Shown piece by piece: positions 9,552 to 19,423 of a stretch of 62,762 bases of DNA. How positions within the stretch are numbered: position 1 is the stretch's first letter; each line of letters begins with the position of its first letter. The notes under the pieces are model-generated. The model did not search any database, was not told the origin of the DNA, and was given only the letters and a program-made list of their open reading frames with translations. The DNA lies in NCBI GenBank assembly GCA_938091495.1, contig CALLJF010000019.1, positions 1-62,762 of the forward strand, in the 5' to 3' direction. The translations under genes and the position numbers were made by a program. The DNA is from an uncultured Nitrososphaerales archaeon (lineage in GTDB: Archaea; Thermoproteota; Nitrososphaeria; Nitrososphaerales; JACAEJ01).

Positions 9552-10850
9552 TTAGAAATCTGTAATCTTCCTTTGAAATAGAGCTTCCTTCAAAATTAAG
9601 CTATGCTCTATCCATTTGTCAAGAGGTACTGTAAGAACTTTAAAAGCAAAATTCAAGGCAGATTGTAAACTATCGAACTTCTTTGGTTCCCTTTTTAATG
9701 CACTTCTCATACTTTCCCTGACATTCCAAACGCCAACAGGTAAGATGTAGCCTGGATGAATCTCTCTTAAAACAAGGACCTTTGCTTGTCTTTTCATCTC
9801 TTTTAGCTTCTCAGTCGCTGCTAGCCTTGCGGAATAATAGCATCCACCTACATTAGCATAAGTGGACCTTCCCACGTAGCTTTCATAGTCACCCATTATG
9901 GCTGGAGTTTTTCCTCCAACATTCCACACAGTTCCAGGGAACCATGCCTCTATCCACTCAAATCCCCATTCCTCTGGCATGAATATTGCTAGGAATGTAT
10001 TATCTAAATTTCTAAAAAAGTACACCTCATAATCATCCAAACTATCGTATTGCTTTATTTCCTTTATCAGCCAAAGGGAGATTGTATCATCAACTGCTGT
10101 AATGCTCCACCTCGTAGGAACTAACTTCCTTCTATTCCCAACTCCTAACATGCCGACACTTAACGCACGTTGAATTCTGCTGACCAGAACCCCATCATCA
10201 TACAACTTAACGATAGCTTCAGAAGCCCTCATATCTCTATCATAGTAGGCTTTTTCTATTCTTCTATCAACTCTAATGTTAGAAGTTTTAAAAGATTTTA
10301 GCAATGATGAAGGGCCAAAAGGTTGGGCATCCTCGCTAAAAGATATTACGCCTGTAGGTCTTTTTTTGAATATAGCCTCGGAATCTACAGAAGATATGCT
10401 CATAGACAACTCTTGAATTAGATCAAGCAAACGATTACCCTTAATGGCATCAAATATGTTCATTCTGATCTTACCCCTGATTAAACTGAGGCGATATTCT
10501 ATGATTTCATCTATAGACTTACCTACCCAAAGCTCAGGAGTATCAAGTATCTTAGTATTACCAAAGTATGGAGGCAACATAGGACCAACGTAGACCTTTG
10601 GATACCCTATTCTCCCTACAAAAGATCCTGGTGGAGTTGAGCCTTCAACCCTCTCTGATATCAGAGAAGAGCTTTTTACCACTAATTTGGCTTTAGCTAT
10701 GATAGGACAACTTAACTTTCCACATAGCATTCTTCCTCCTTTACAGATTAAGCATAATTTTGATGCCTCTCCAGTTAATATATTGTATAGTAAGGATTCA
10801 CTCAATAATTCATCTTTAATCCAATTATCATTCAATGGCTCATATATCAT
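9552..10850 (-). CDS. Nre-family DNA repair protein (NreA/NreB-like)
   Basis: N-terminal CLICKGGRMLCGKLSCPI zinc motif; C-terminal PIP-like QRKITDF. Confidence 0.8.
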   Translation of the reverse strand: MIYEPLNDNWIKDELLSESLLYNILTGEASKLCLICKGGRMLCGKLSCPIIAKAKLVVKSSSLISERVEGSTPPGSFVGRIGYPKVYVGPMLPPYFGNTKILDTPELWVGKSIDEIIEYRLSLIRGKIRMNIFDAIKGNRLLDLIQELSMSISSVDSEAIFKKRPTGVISFSEDAQPFGPSSLLKSFKTSNIRVDRRIEKAYYDRDMRASEAIVKLYDDGVLVSRIQRALSVGMLGVGNRRKLVPTRWSITAVDDTISLWLIKEIKQYDSLDDYEVYFFRNLDNTFLAIFMPEEWGFEWIEAWFPGTVWNVGGKTPAIMGDYESYVGRSTYANVGGCYYSARLAATEKLKEMKRQAKVLVLREIHPGYILPVGVWNVRESMRSALKREPKKFDSLQSALNFAFKVLTVPLDKWIEHSLILKEALFQRKITDF

Positions 10851-10953
10851 TAAACTGATATATAATCATACCATCAGAAAAATTCGTATTGAAAATCAAG
10901 AATGAAGGAAAGTCAAAATTCAATATAAATATGAGTTCGATTCTTCTTGATCT

Positions 10954-11208
10954 ATGGCTAAATTTGCAATTCTTAAGACTGATGGTCGTAGAGTGATAAA
11001 ATACAATCTTGATGATGATGAGAAAGACCTTGGCTCAATAATGAACCTTTGCATAAAAGGATGTGAATCTTTGTTGAAAGAAATCAAGAACGATGATGAT
11101 AGAACCTTTGTTAGGCATGAGATTGCACTAATGAGACAGACTAAAGAGCAATGGCAAAATTTGATCAAGGCCTTTAGCAGAGTCAAGCCTTCACAAGAAT
11201 TCATATGA
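10954..11208 (+). CDS. Conserved-looking 84-aa hypothetical protein
   Basis: ORF only. Confidence 0.5.
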   Translation: MAKFAILKTDGRRVIKYNLDDDEKDLGSIMNLCIKGCESLLKEIKNDDDRTFVRHEIALMRQTKEQWQNLIKAFSRVKPSQEFI

Positions 11209-11235
11209 TAACTGATCATTTTAATGCGAAGACAA

Positions 11236-12216
11236 TCAATCTATAAGACCCTTTATCACTTCAAGCCAAGCTCTGGCAACATTATCAGGATTGTATCCTC
11301 CTCCACCTAAAGCAAGTATTCTTCCATCACATAACTCATGTGAGATTTTATGCAGCTTCTTTGTTGCGTATCTATGGGCTTCCTCTGTATACTGCAGATG
11401 CGCATGGGGATCATTTTTCAACCCGTCTGCTCCACATTGGAATATGATCAGTTCAGGCTTTATCTTATAGGCAAATTTCTCCACTTTGGTGAAAGCTTCT
11501 TTGAATTCTTTGTCTCCAGATTTAGGAGCTAATGGCAGGTTCATCTTAGTCCCTACCGCTTCTCCAGAACCAGTCTCTGTGCTAAAGCCAGTACCTGGAT
11601 AGAGAAATCTTCCATCCTCGTGTATGTCAGCTATGTATACAGCTGGGTCGTTATTGAGGTCATAGAAGACGCCATTCCCATGATGAGCATCTATGTCAAC
11701 ATACAATATTCTCTTAAGACCATAAGTCTTCTTAGCATAGATTATAGCTATTGCAGCATCGTTGAATACACATAATCCTTCAGACCTGGTCCTTCTTGCA
11801 TGATGCGTTCCTCCTATTGGGTTGAATGTGTGATCAAATTCCTTTCTCATAAGCATATCTAAGCCAAGAATAGTAGAGCCTACAAGATAACTCGCTGCCT
11901 CGAAGATGCCCTTGAAGGCCGGGGTCTCTCCATAACCCCTTAAACCAAAACATACCGGGGCATCCCCATAATCCAGGTAACCAAAACCTTGTTCTGAAGC
12001 CTTCTTAACAAAGTCTACATGCTCTTTTGTATGGAATAGAAGAAGAATCTCATCGCTTGTCAGAACCGGCCCGACGATTTTGACTCTTCCTTTTTTGAAA
12101 ATACCTTCCTTTTCGAGCATCTGCTGGAAGGCTTCTAGCCTTTCATTAGCCAGTGGAGAGTCTGGGAAGGAGTACTTTTTGAATTCATCTCCCAGGATCA
12201 TTCCAACGTTGCACAT
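11236..12216 (-). CDS. Histone deacetylase/acetoin utilization-family amidohydrolase
   Basis: GGTHHARR, YVDIDAHHGNG, FQCGADGLKNDP, LGGGGYN. Confidence 0.93.
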   Translation of the reverse strand: MCNVGMILGDEFKKYSFPDSPLANERLEAFQQMLEKEGIFKKGRVKIVGPVLTSDEILLLFHTKEHVDFVKKASEQGFGYLDYGDAPVCFGLRGYGETPAFKGIFEAASYLVGSTILGLDMLMRKEFDHTFNPIGGTHHARRTRSEGLCVFNDAAIAIIYAKKTYGLKRILYVDIDAHHGNGVFYDLNNDPAVYIADIHEDGRFLYPGTGFSTETGSGEAVGTKMNLPLAPKSGDKEFKEAFTKVEKFAYKIKPELIIFQCGADGLKNDPHAHLQYTEEAHRYATKKLHKISHELCDGRILALGGGGYNPDNVARAWLEVIKGLID

Positions 12217-12311
12217 AACGAGATTCTTTTATAATTATGATTTAAAGTTAAGCTTTGTGATGGCCTAGAAGAAGCAGAGTTATTGTTAGTAACTATGAAT
12301 ACGGAATAGAC

Positions 12312-12935
12312 TCACTTCTTACTCTTTTCTAAAAGGTTCTTGATTGCCTTTTTAGCTACATCTATACTCAATCCAAAATACTTTGAGAGATTATCCAATT
12401 CTTTTTCAAATTCTGGGGATAGAGAAGTATAGAAAAGAATCTCTTCAAAAGCAGTATTGCTTGCTTTTCTAATCATTTGCCTTTCAAGAACTTCTAAGTT
12501 GAGAAGTTCTTTTATGATCCTTATCTCTTTATTCCTTATGGATTTGAGTCTTCTTTCAAGATCAAATTTTTCATCTTCTAACTTTTGAAGAACGTCGTAA
12601 AGTCTTTCTTTAGGAACGTTAACTTCATGCTTGACCAAATCCTCTTTTTTGAACGCTTGAAAATAATCAACCCCTCCTTCGCTGTCCAGACTAATTTGAA
12701 CAGGAGTTAGTAAACGATATATCTTTCTAACTAAACCTATACTCTTCTCAGGAATTACGAAGTCAACGAGACCGTTCTTTTTAAGAATTGCAAGATGTTT
12801 CATTACAGCCTGAGGAGTAATACTTAGCATATCTGATAACTCCGATAAGCATCTTGGCCTCTGCATCAGTAGTTTGATAAGGCGAACTCTTGTTACTGAA
12901 CTCGAAATCTCAAGCATTTTTTCATATCTTTCCAT
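12312..12935 (-). CDS. ArsR-type wHTH regulator, Phr-like heat-shock repressor candidate
   Basis: N-terminal wHTH (RPRCLSELSDMLSITPQAVMKHLAILKKNGLV), 207 aa, divergent from Hsp20. Confidence 0.75.
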   Translation of the reverse strand: MERYEKMLEISSSVTRVRLIKLLMQRPRCLSELSDMLSITPQAVMKHLAILKKNGLVDFVIPEKSIGLVRKIYRLLTPVQISLDSEGGVDYFQAFKKEDLVKHEVNVPKERLYDVLQKLEDEKFDLERRLKSIRNKEIRIIKELLNLEVLERQMIRKASNTAFEEILFYTSLSPEFEKELDNLSKYFGLSIDVAKKAIKNLLEKSKK

Positions 12936-12964
12936 GTTTATCGCAGATATATTACAAGGAAAGG

Positions 12965-12988
12965 TTTATAAGTTTAACCAATGGTTAA
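12965..12988 (+). promoter_or_regulatory. TATA-like box plus palindromic candidate operator
   Basis: TTTATAA at 12965-12971; perfect inverted repeat TTAACCA-A-TGGTTAA at 12974-12988 between the divergent genes. Confidence 0.6.
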
Positions 12989-13004
12989 TAACCCTAGGTA
13001 AGCA

Positions 13005-13511
13005 ATGTTCGAAGGAAGGAAAAGGTTTAGAGATATTCTCGATGAACTCGACAAACTAATAGATAACATAGAGAAAGACATTGAAGATTCTTTGAAGGGT
13101 ATGTATGAATCTGGTTCAAAATTCTTTTCAAAACCCATGATTTATGGATTCTCGATGAAGATAGAGCCTGATGGCAAGCCAGTTCTAAAGCTCTTTGGTG
13201 ATAGAAAATTTTTGGAAGAAGGTTTCAGAGAGCCTTTTTATGATCAGTTCGTGGATGAAAACAAAGGGGAACTAAAGCTTGTCGTGGAACTTCCTGGCGT
13301 GGAGAAAGAAGATATAGATTTGAATGCTTTGGAAGATGAATTGACGTTATCAGCAGTTCATGGTGATAGGAAGTATAAGGCGAAGATAAAGTTCAAAGTA
13401 TCAGTAGAGCCCGAAAGTGCAACAGCATCTTATCGTAACGGGATACTGGAAGTAACGTTTAAGATAAGGGATAAATCTAATAAAAGATATAAGAAGATAA
13501 AATTGGAGTAA
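13005..13511 (+). CDS. Hsp20/alpha-crystallin family small heat-shock protein
   Basis: [23 protein letters not shown]...[10 protein letters not shown]. Confidence 0.9.
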   Translation: MFEGRKRFRDILDELDKLIDNIEKDIEDSLKGMYESGSKFFSKPMIYGFSMKIEPDGKPVLKLFGDRKFLEEGFREPFYDQFVDENKGELKLVVELPGVEKEDIDLNALEDELTLSAVHGDRKYKAKIKFKVSVEPESATASYRNGILEVTFKIRDKSNKRYKKIKLE

Positions 13512-13519
13512 GGAACAAC

Positions 13520-15685
13520 ATGAGCCAACAATACGTATCTGTAAAGGTCTTGGAAGCTTATACCAAGGATGTTGGCAGAGGAGTTGCGAGGATAGACTAT
13601 GATACTATGGATGCTCTTGGTGCCTCTACAGGAGATATAATAGAAATCAGAGGAAAAAGAAGGACTGTTGCAAAAAGCCTTCCATTGTACCCTTCAGATG
13701 AAGGAAAAGGAATAATAAGAATAGATGGGCTTATAAGAAACAATTCTGGAGTTGCAATAGGAGACACAGTTATTCTCAAGAAGATAAGGGCTCTGCCCGC
13801 TGAGAAAGTAGTAGTAGCACCGTTAGAAGCCATACCTCCAATAGATGAGAGGTATCTGGCAGATGCCCTTGAAGGCGTGCCTATAACAAAAGGAGACAAT
13901 GTGATGATACCTTACTTTGGAGGAAGGCTGACTTTTCAGGTTGTTGGAATCAATCCTACGGCTGATGCTGTTTTGGTAACTCAAAGAACCATCTTCGTCA
14001 TATCAGAAAAAGGAGAGATACTTAGAGGGGTTCCACAGGTAACTTATGAAGACATTGGTGGATTAAAGGACGAAATACAGAAAGTAAGGGAGATGATAGA
14101 GCTCCCTCTTAGGCACCCTGAAGTCTTTGAAAAGCTCGGAGTTGAAGCACCTAAGGGAGTTCTGCTTTATGGTCCTCCTGGAACAGGGAAGACGCTTCTG
14201 GCAAAGGCAGTAGCTACTGAAAGTAATGCCCACTTCATAAGCATAAGCGGACCAGAGATTATGAGCAAATTCTATGGAGAATCTGAGGCAAGGCTTAGAG
14301 AGATCTTTAAAGAAGCTAAGGAGAAGGCTCCTAGCATTGTCTTCATAGATGAGATAGACTCGATAGCTCCTAAAAGAGAGGAAGTTACAGGAGAAGTTGA
14401 GAGAAGGGTGGTAAGTCAATTGCTATCCTTGATGGACGGATTGGAAGCCAGAGGAAAGGTCATAGTCATTGCAGCCACGAATAGGCCCAATGCTTTAGAC
14501 CCAGCATTAAGAAGACCTGGCAGATTTGATAGAGAGATAGAGATAAAAGTTCCTGATAAGAAGGGAAGGCTCGAGATACTACAGATTCACACAAGGAACA
14601 TGCCTTTGACCAACGACGTAAATCTTGAGAAGCTGGCTTCAGTAACTCATGGATTCGTTGGTGCAGATCTTGAATACTTGTGTAAAGAGGCTGCCATGAA
14701 GGCCTTAAGAAGAGTTTTACCTGAGCTGAAGCTAGAGGAAGAGAAGTTGCCGCCAGACGTTTTGAACAAGCTGCAAGTCAATGCTGATGATTTTGAAAAC
14801 GCGTTGAAGGATATCACGCCATCAGCCATGAGAGAGGTCTACCTCGAGACGCCGGACGTGAAGTGGAGCGAGATAGGTGGCTTAGAAAATGTTAAGAGGG
14901 AGCTTCAGGAAGCTGTAGAGTGGCCTTTAAAGTATCCTGAGCTATATAAGCAGATGGGCTACACCATGCCGAAAGGGATTCTTCTTTACGGTCCCTCTGG
15001 CACTGGAAAGACACTCTTGGCAAAGGCTGTGGCTACTGAGAGCGAGGCTAATTTCATAAGTATAAGAGGGCCAGAGCTACTCTCAAAATGGGTAGGAGAA
15101 TCAGAGAGGGGAGTTAGGGAGGTATTTAGAAGAGCAAGGCAGGCTGCCCCTTGTATAATATTCTTCGATGAAGTGGATTCTCTTGCACCTATAAGAGGCA
15201 TGGGTGGAGATAGCATGGTCACAGAGAGGGTTGTTAGCCAGCTATTGACAGAATTGGATGGTATTCAAGCCCTTACAGGAGTTGTAGTTTTGGCTGCCAC
15301 TAATAGAATAGACATGGTAGATCCAGCTTTGCTGAGGGCTGGCAGATTTGATAAGCTCATCTACGTACCCTTGCCTGATAAAACTGCGAGAAAGCAGATA
15401 TTAGAAATACATGCAAGAGGGAAGCCTCTTACAGATGTTAATTTAGAGAGAGTAGCTGAAGTAACAGAAGGATTCAGTGGCGCAGACTTGGCTGCCATAA
15501 TAAACACAGCCACTTCCTTGTCTATTCAAGAATTCATAAACAAATATCCTAACCCTGAAGATGCAAAGAAGCATGTAAATGAAGCACTGATAACATCAAA
15601 ACATGTAGAAGAGGCCATAAAGAAGGTAAGAAGCTCAAGAGAAGGCAAGACCATGGAGAAAGTCACTGTTCCATACTATAGGTAG
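13520..15685 (+). CDS. CDC48/VAT-type double AAA+ ATPase
   Basis: N domain plus two [17 protein letters not shown] / [17 protein letters not shown] cassettes with Walker B. Confidence 0.96.
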   Translation: MSQQYVSVKVLEAYTKDVGRGVARIDYDTMDALGASTGDIIEIRGKRRTVAKSLPLYPSDEGKGIIRIDGLIRNNSGVAIGDTVILKKIRALPAEKVVVAPLEAIPPIDERYLADALEGVPITKGDNVMIPYFGGRLTFQVVGINPTADAVLVTQRTIFVISEKGEILRGVPQVTYEDIGGLKDEIQKVREMIELPLRHPEVFEKLGVEAPKGVLLYGPPGTGKTLLAKAVATESNAHFISISGPEIMSKFYGESEARLREIFKEAKEKAPSIVFIDEIDSIAPKREEVTGEVERRVVSQLLSLMDGLEARGKVIVIAATNRPNALDPALRRPGRFDREIEIKVPDKKGRLEILQIHTRNMPLTNDVNLEKLASVTHGFVGADLEYLCKEAAMKALRRVLPELKLEEEKLPPDVLNKLQVNADDFENALKDITPSAMREVYLETPDVKWSEIGGLENVKRELQEAVEWPLKYPELYKQMGYTMPKGILLYGPSGTGKTLLAKAVATESEANFISIRGPELLSKWVGESERGVREVFRRARQAAPCIIFFDEVDSLAPIRGMGGDSMVTERVVSQLLTELDGIQALTGVVVLAATNRIDMVDPALLRAGRFDKLIYVPLPDKTARKQILEIHARGKPLTDVNLERVAEVTEGFSGADLAAIINTATSLSIQEFINKYPNPEDAKKHVNEALITSKHVEEAIKKVRSSREGKTMEKVTVPYYR

Positions 15686-15731
15686 ATTTTTAAGCCGTTC
15701 TCATCAAACAATCAGCTTAAAGTGCCAAGGC

Positions 15732-17324
15732 ATGGAGAAGGACCTAGCAAAGATAATAGGAAGAGGTACCTGGATAGACAAAGTATGTGAGAAGATAGTA
15801 GAGAGAGAGGATAGACTCAAAAGAAATAAAGAAATTCTTCGTGTTGAAAGTGGGATAGGAGCATCCGGGATACCTCATATAGGAAGCCTATCAGATGCCA
15901 TAAGAGCCTATGGTGTGAAGCTAGGGTTAGAGAATATTGGCTACAGATCTGAATTGATAGCCTTCTCCGATGATATGGATGGATTGAGAAAGGTTCCAGC
16001 TGGATTGCCAAAAGACCTATCAAAATTCATTGGAACTCCTGTTTCTATGATACCAGACCCCTTCAAGTGTCATAATTCATACGGTGAGCATATGAGCTCT
16101 TTGCTCAAAGACGCTCTGGATAAATGTAATATTGAATACAAATTTCAGTCTGGGACAGAAGCTTATAAAAGAGGATTATTGAATAAACAAGCAAAGATAC
16201 TGCTAGAGAAGGCTGATTTGATAGGAAGAAAGATAGCAGAAATGCTGGGTCAAAAGAAGTTTGAGAGAGCGTTGCCATATTTCCCATTATGCAATAAATG
16301 TAATAGAATATACGTTGCAGAGGCCTATGAATACTTAGATGAAGGAAAGATTCGATACAAGTGCAAAGGAGCTGAGATAGCCGGCAAATGGGTCGATGGA
16401 TGCAGTTATGAAGGAGAGGCATCGATAACAGATGGGCAAGGAAAGTTAAGCTGGAAGGTTGAGTTTGCGGCAAGATGGTCAGCCCTTGATATAAGGTTCG
16501 AAGCCTATGGCAAGGATATAGCAGACTCAGTAAAAGTAAATGATTGGGTCTCTGACTATGTATTGAATTTCCCTCATCCATACCATGTAAAGTATGAGAT
16601 GTTTCTAGACAAATCTGGAAAGAAGATATCAAAGTCTTTGGGTAACGTTTTCACTCCTCAAACATGGTTCAGATATGGCTCACCACAATCTCTTCTTTTA
16701 CTCATGTTCAAGAGGGTTGCTGGATCACGTAACATATCTATAGACGATATACCTTCTTACATGGATGAATACGATCTGCTTGAAGACATATACTTTGGCA
16801 AGGTAAAGATAGAAAATCCATCAAAGTTGATGAAGTTAAAAGGACTTTATGAATATGTTAACTTATTAAAGCCAAAAGGAAAACCGAGCACTCATGTTCC
16901 TTACAAGATGCTAGTCCAACTCGCATCTATAGCCCCCAAAAAGAAACGTTTAGAATACATCTTGAACAGGCTCTATAGCTATAAGATGATACAAGAGACC
17001 AGCCAGGATTTGATCCAAAGGATAGAATTAGCTTCTAACTGGGCAGATGACTTTAAGACTGTAGAGAAGAGAAAGTTGATCTTAAAAGACAACGAGAAAA
17101 GAGCCATAAAAGAGCTGGCTGAGATCATCGTAAAAGTCGATGATGCTGAGAAGATTCAAGAAAAGATATTTGAAGTTGCTAGAAAGAATGAATTAGATCC
17201 TCCCATTCTATTCAAATTGATCTATCAGATTCTAATAGGCTCTGATAGAGGCCCGAGGCTAGGAAGATACATAGTAGACATAGGAAGAGAAGATGTTGCT
17301 AGACTCCTATTAGAGCAATTATGA
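15732..17324 (+). CDS. lysS: Class I lysyl-tRNA synthetase
   Basis: GASGIPHIG (HIGH) and KISKS (KMSKS) motifs in archaeal class I LysRS context. Confidence 0.93.
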   Translation: MEKDLAKIIGRGTWIDKVCEKIVEREDRLKRNKEILRVESGIGASGIPHIGSLSDAIRAYGVKLGLENIGYRSELIAFSDDMDGLRKVPAGLPKDLSKFIGTPVSMIPDPFKCHNSYGEHMSSLLKDALDKCNIEYKFQSGTEAYKRGLLNKQAKILLEKADLIGRKIAEMLGQKKFERALPYFPLCNKCNRIYVAEAYEYLDEGKIRYKCKGAEIAGKWVDGCSYEGEASITDGQGKLSWKVEFAARWSALDIRFEAYGKDIADSVKVNDWVSDYVLNFPHPYHVKYEMFLDKSGKKISKSLGNVFTPQTWFRYGSPQSLLLLMFKRVAGSRNISIDDIPSYMDEYDLLEDIYFGKVKIENPSKLMKLKGLYEYVNLLKPKGKPSTHVPYKMLVQLASIAPKKKRLEYILNRLYSYKMIQETSQDLIQRIELASNWADDFKTVEKRKLILKDNEKRAIKELAEIIVKVDDAEKIQEKIFEVARKNELDPPILFKLIYQILIGSDRGPRLGRYIVDIGREDVARLLLEQL

Positions 17325-17372
17325 TCGATTTGAGACATAAACTTATCTTTATCCTATGATCAAATTGATAAA

Positions 17373-17448
17373 GGGCCCGTGGCCTAGAATGGATTAGGGC
17401 GTCAGCCTGCGGAGCTGAAGGTCGTGGGTTCAAATCCCGCCGGGCCCA
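17373..17448 (+). tRNA. tRNA-Arg (GCG)
   Basis: GGGCCCG/CGGGCCC acceptor; anticodon loop CTGCGGA; GTGGGTTCAAATCCCGC T-arm. Confidence 0.9.
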
Positions 17449-17494
17449 CTATATCTCGTAAATTAGTTAAGGTCTTTAGCTCTATTGGGCCTTC

Positions 17495-18331
17495 TTGCTC
17501 TGGGTTAATACCTGTATTAACTTGGTTAATACAGGAGACGAGCAGAATCAACGTGAAGTGATGTATGTTCTTAGTCAGATAGGCATAGCAAGGCCTGATG
17601 TAGCGTTATCTATGCTAAAGAATATGATTAGCAAAAGAATTGATGAGAATTCTCTTTCAAAAATAATCAGAGTTATTGGAGAAACGATCAGAGGACCGTT
17701 AGCAGGAAAAGTTTTGCCTATGCTAGAAGAAATAAAGCAAAAGTATCCGCTCTTGAAGGAAGTTTTTGACAACTCGATAATAGAAATTAGAAATTCTGAA
17801 AAAACAAAACCACTAAGTCCAAATAGTAAAGAGAATCTTTTGTTGAATTCAAGTTTTGAATACGGGTTATCAGGATGGAATAGCACAGGTGGAAGTGTAG
17901 CTTATATACCCGTTAAAAATTTAGGAAGTGGACAACATTGTGTTAAAGGAATTGAAGAGAGGGAAGATAATCTGGGCAGACTCTACCAAGACGTGACTGG
18001 AGTGCTAATACCAGGTCGAAAATACAAGATCAGTGGATGGATTAAAACAGAAAAAGTTGAAGCTAAAGGCGAAAGAGGAGGGGCAGTGCTAGCATTGAAT
18101 TACGTAGACCAATTTGGTTGGACTCCAAGAGACGGTTTTGTAATGGAGTTAGGTTGGAAGGAAAAGGAAAAAAGGATGGTGGGAACAAGGGATTGGACTT
18201 ATTTTGAAAGTGAAGAATTCACTCTTCCTCCAATGCCAAGTGATTGCATTGCTTTGTGGTTTTTGCTGGATTTTAATGATGGAAAGGGGACAGCCTATTG
18301 GGATGATTTATCACTAACCGAAGTCAAATAA
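17495..18331 (+). CDS. HEAT-like N-terminus plus CBM4/9-like carbohydrate-binding domain
   Basis: NLLLNSSFEYGLSGWNSTGG...YKISGWIKTEK...AYWDDLSLTEVK is CBM-like; N-terminal ~90 aa repeat-like helices. Confidence 0.6.
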   Translation: MLWVNTCINLVNTGDEQNQREVMYVLSQIGIARPDVALSMLKNMISKRIDENSLSKIIRVIGETIRGPLAGKVLPMLEEIKQKYPLLKEVFDNSIIEIRNSEKTKPLSPNSKENLLLNSSFEYGLSGWNSTGGSVAYIPVKNLGSGQHCVKGIEEREDNLGRLYQDVTGVLIPGRKYKISGWIKTEKVEAKGERGGAVLALNYVDQFGWTPRDGFVMELGWKEKEKRMVGTRDWTYFESEEFTLPPMPSDCIALWFLLDFNDGKGTAYWDDLSLTEVK

Positions 18332-18355
18332 GAGTATAGATTAAAATAGTTAAAC

Positions 18356-18535
18356 TATGGAAACCTAGATAGAGCTTTCTATGAAAGAGAAACGATAACA
18401 GTTGCCAAAGGACTGCTAGGCAAGCTTCTAGTGAGAAGAACCAATCAAGACAATATTAATATATAGGCAAGATAGTCGAAGTTGAAGCATATTGTTGCTC
18501 TGATGATCCTGCAAGCCATCCTAGATCCTCCAGCT
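18356..18535 (+). pseudogene. Fragment of Aag/MPG-type 3-methyladenine DNA glycosylase
   Basis: NLDRAFYERETITVAKGLLGKLLVRR, then after stop and frameshift GKIVEVEAYCCSDDPASHPRSS. Confidence 0.7.
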
Positions 18536-18595
18536 TCTTCTTCACTATACGTTCAGCGCTTATACCTTTTGAGTAAGCAGACCTTCGACGGTTTT

Positions 18596-19423
18596 TCACA
18601 CCGTCCTTAGCTTAAAGTTCACTTGATTATACAATGCATCACGACTATTTCTAGTCAGTTCAATCTCTTTTTCAATCAGGAAGTAATCTATATTTGATTT
18701 GGTAACTTTCTTGATTTGATTCTTCCTAGCCCACTCTAAACACTCTTCGACAAGCTTTGGTAAAAGCTCCTTCTCTTTCTCTATCCGCTCTTTTTCCTTC
18801 TTCAGGCGCTCCTGTTCAAACTTCTGTCTGACTATTGCTTCAACTTTCTCTATCTTTAATCGCAGTTTGGGTTCAAGGGACCATCTATGGATGCCTTTCT
18901 GTTCCCAAAATAATTCGGTGTTACGATAACCAATCATATTTGCTTCAGGGAATTCTTTAGACAAGAACGCCAACATTTCATCTGCAAGCTGATTCTCATC
19001 CTTACTTTGAATTTCTTTTAACACTTCTTCAGGGATTTGCTCTTCAACTCCATACCTAATCGCTATTGGTGGTTTCTTCATTTCATGCTCTTCTTTGATA
19101 GATTCTATCCACCATTCAGCCTGCTTTTCAAAAATATATGTTACACCATCTTTTATCCACGCAAGTTTAAGTGAACCTATCTCGTTAGTATGCTCATCCT
19201 CATCTTTATCTATCCCAACAATTATTGTCTTCGCACCTTCTTCTTTAGCTATTTCAATAAATGACTTCCAGTCATCACTTTCCGAGCTCCAAGTTACTTG
19301 GTTGAGAAATCCCTCATCAAGCGTTAACTTACCAGGAAAGATTCTAAGATTTTGTGACTTTATATATTCAACTACTTCTTCATAGATTTTATTCAAGTTC
19401 TCTGTTTCCGTCAATTCAATCAC
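18596..19423 (-). CDS. Unknown 275-aa protein, last gene of the Ago operon
   Basis: ORF overlaps Rad50 start by 8 nt; coiled-coil then helical C-terminus; no family recognised. Confidence 0.8.
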   Translation of the reverse strand: MIELTETENLNKIYEEVVEYIKSQNLRIFPGKLTLDEGFLNQVTWSSESDDWKSFIEIAKEEGAKTIIVGIDKDEDEHTNEIGSLKLAWIKDGVTYIFEKQAEWWIESIKEEHEMKKPPIAIRYGVEEQIPEEVLKEIQSKDENQLADEMLAFLSKEFPEANMIGYRNTELFWEQKGIHRWSLEPKLRLKIEKVEAIVRQKFEQERLKKEKERIEKEKELLPKLVEECLEWARKNQIKKVTKSNIDYFLIEKEIELTRNSRDALYNQVNFKLRTV

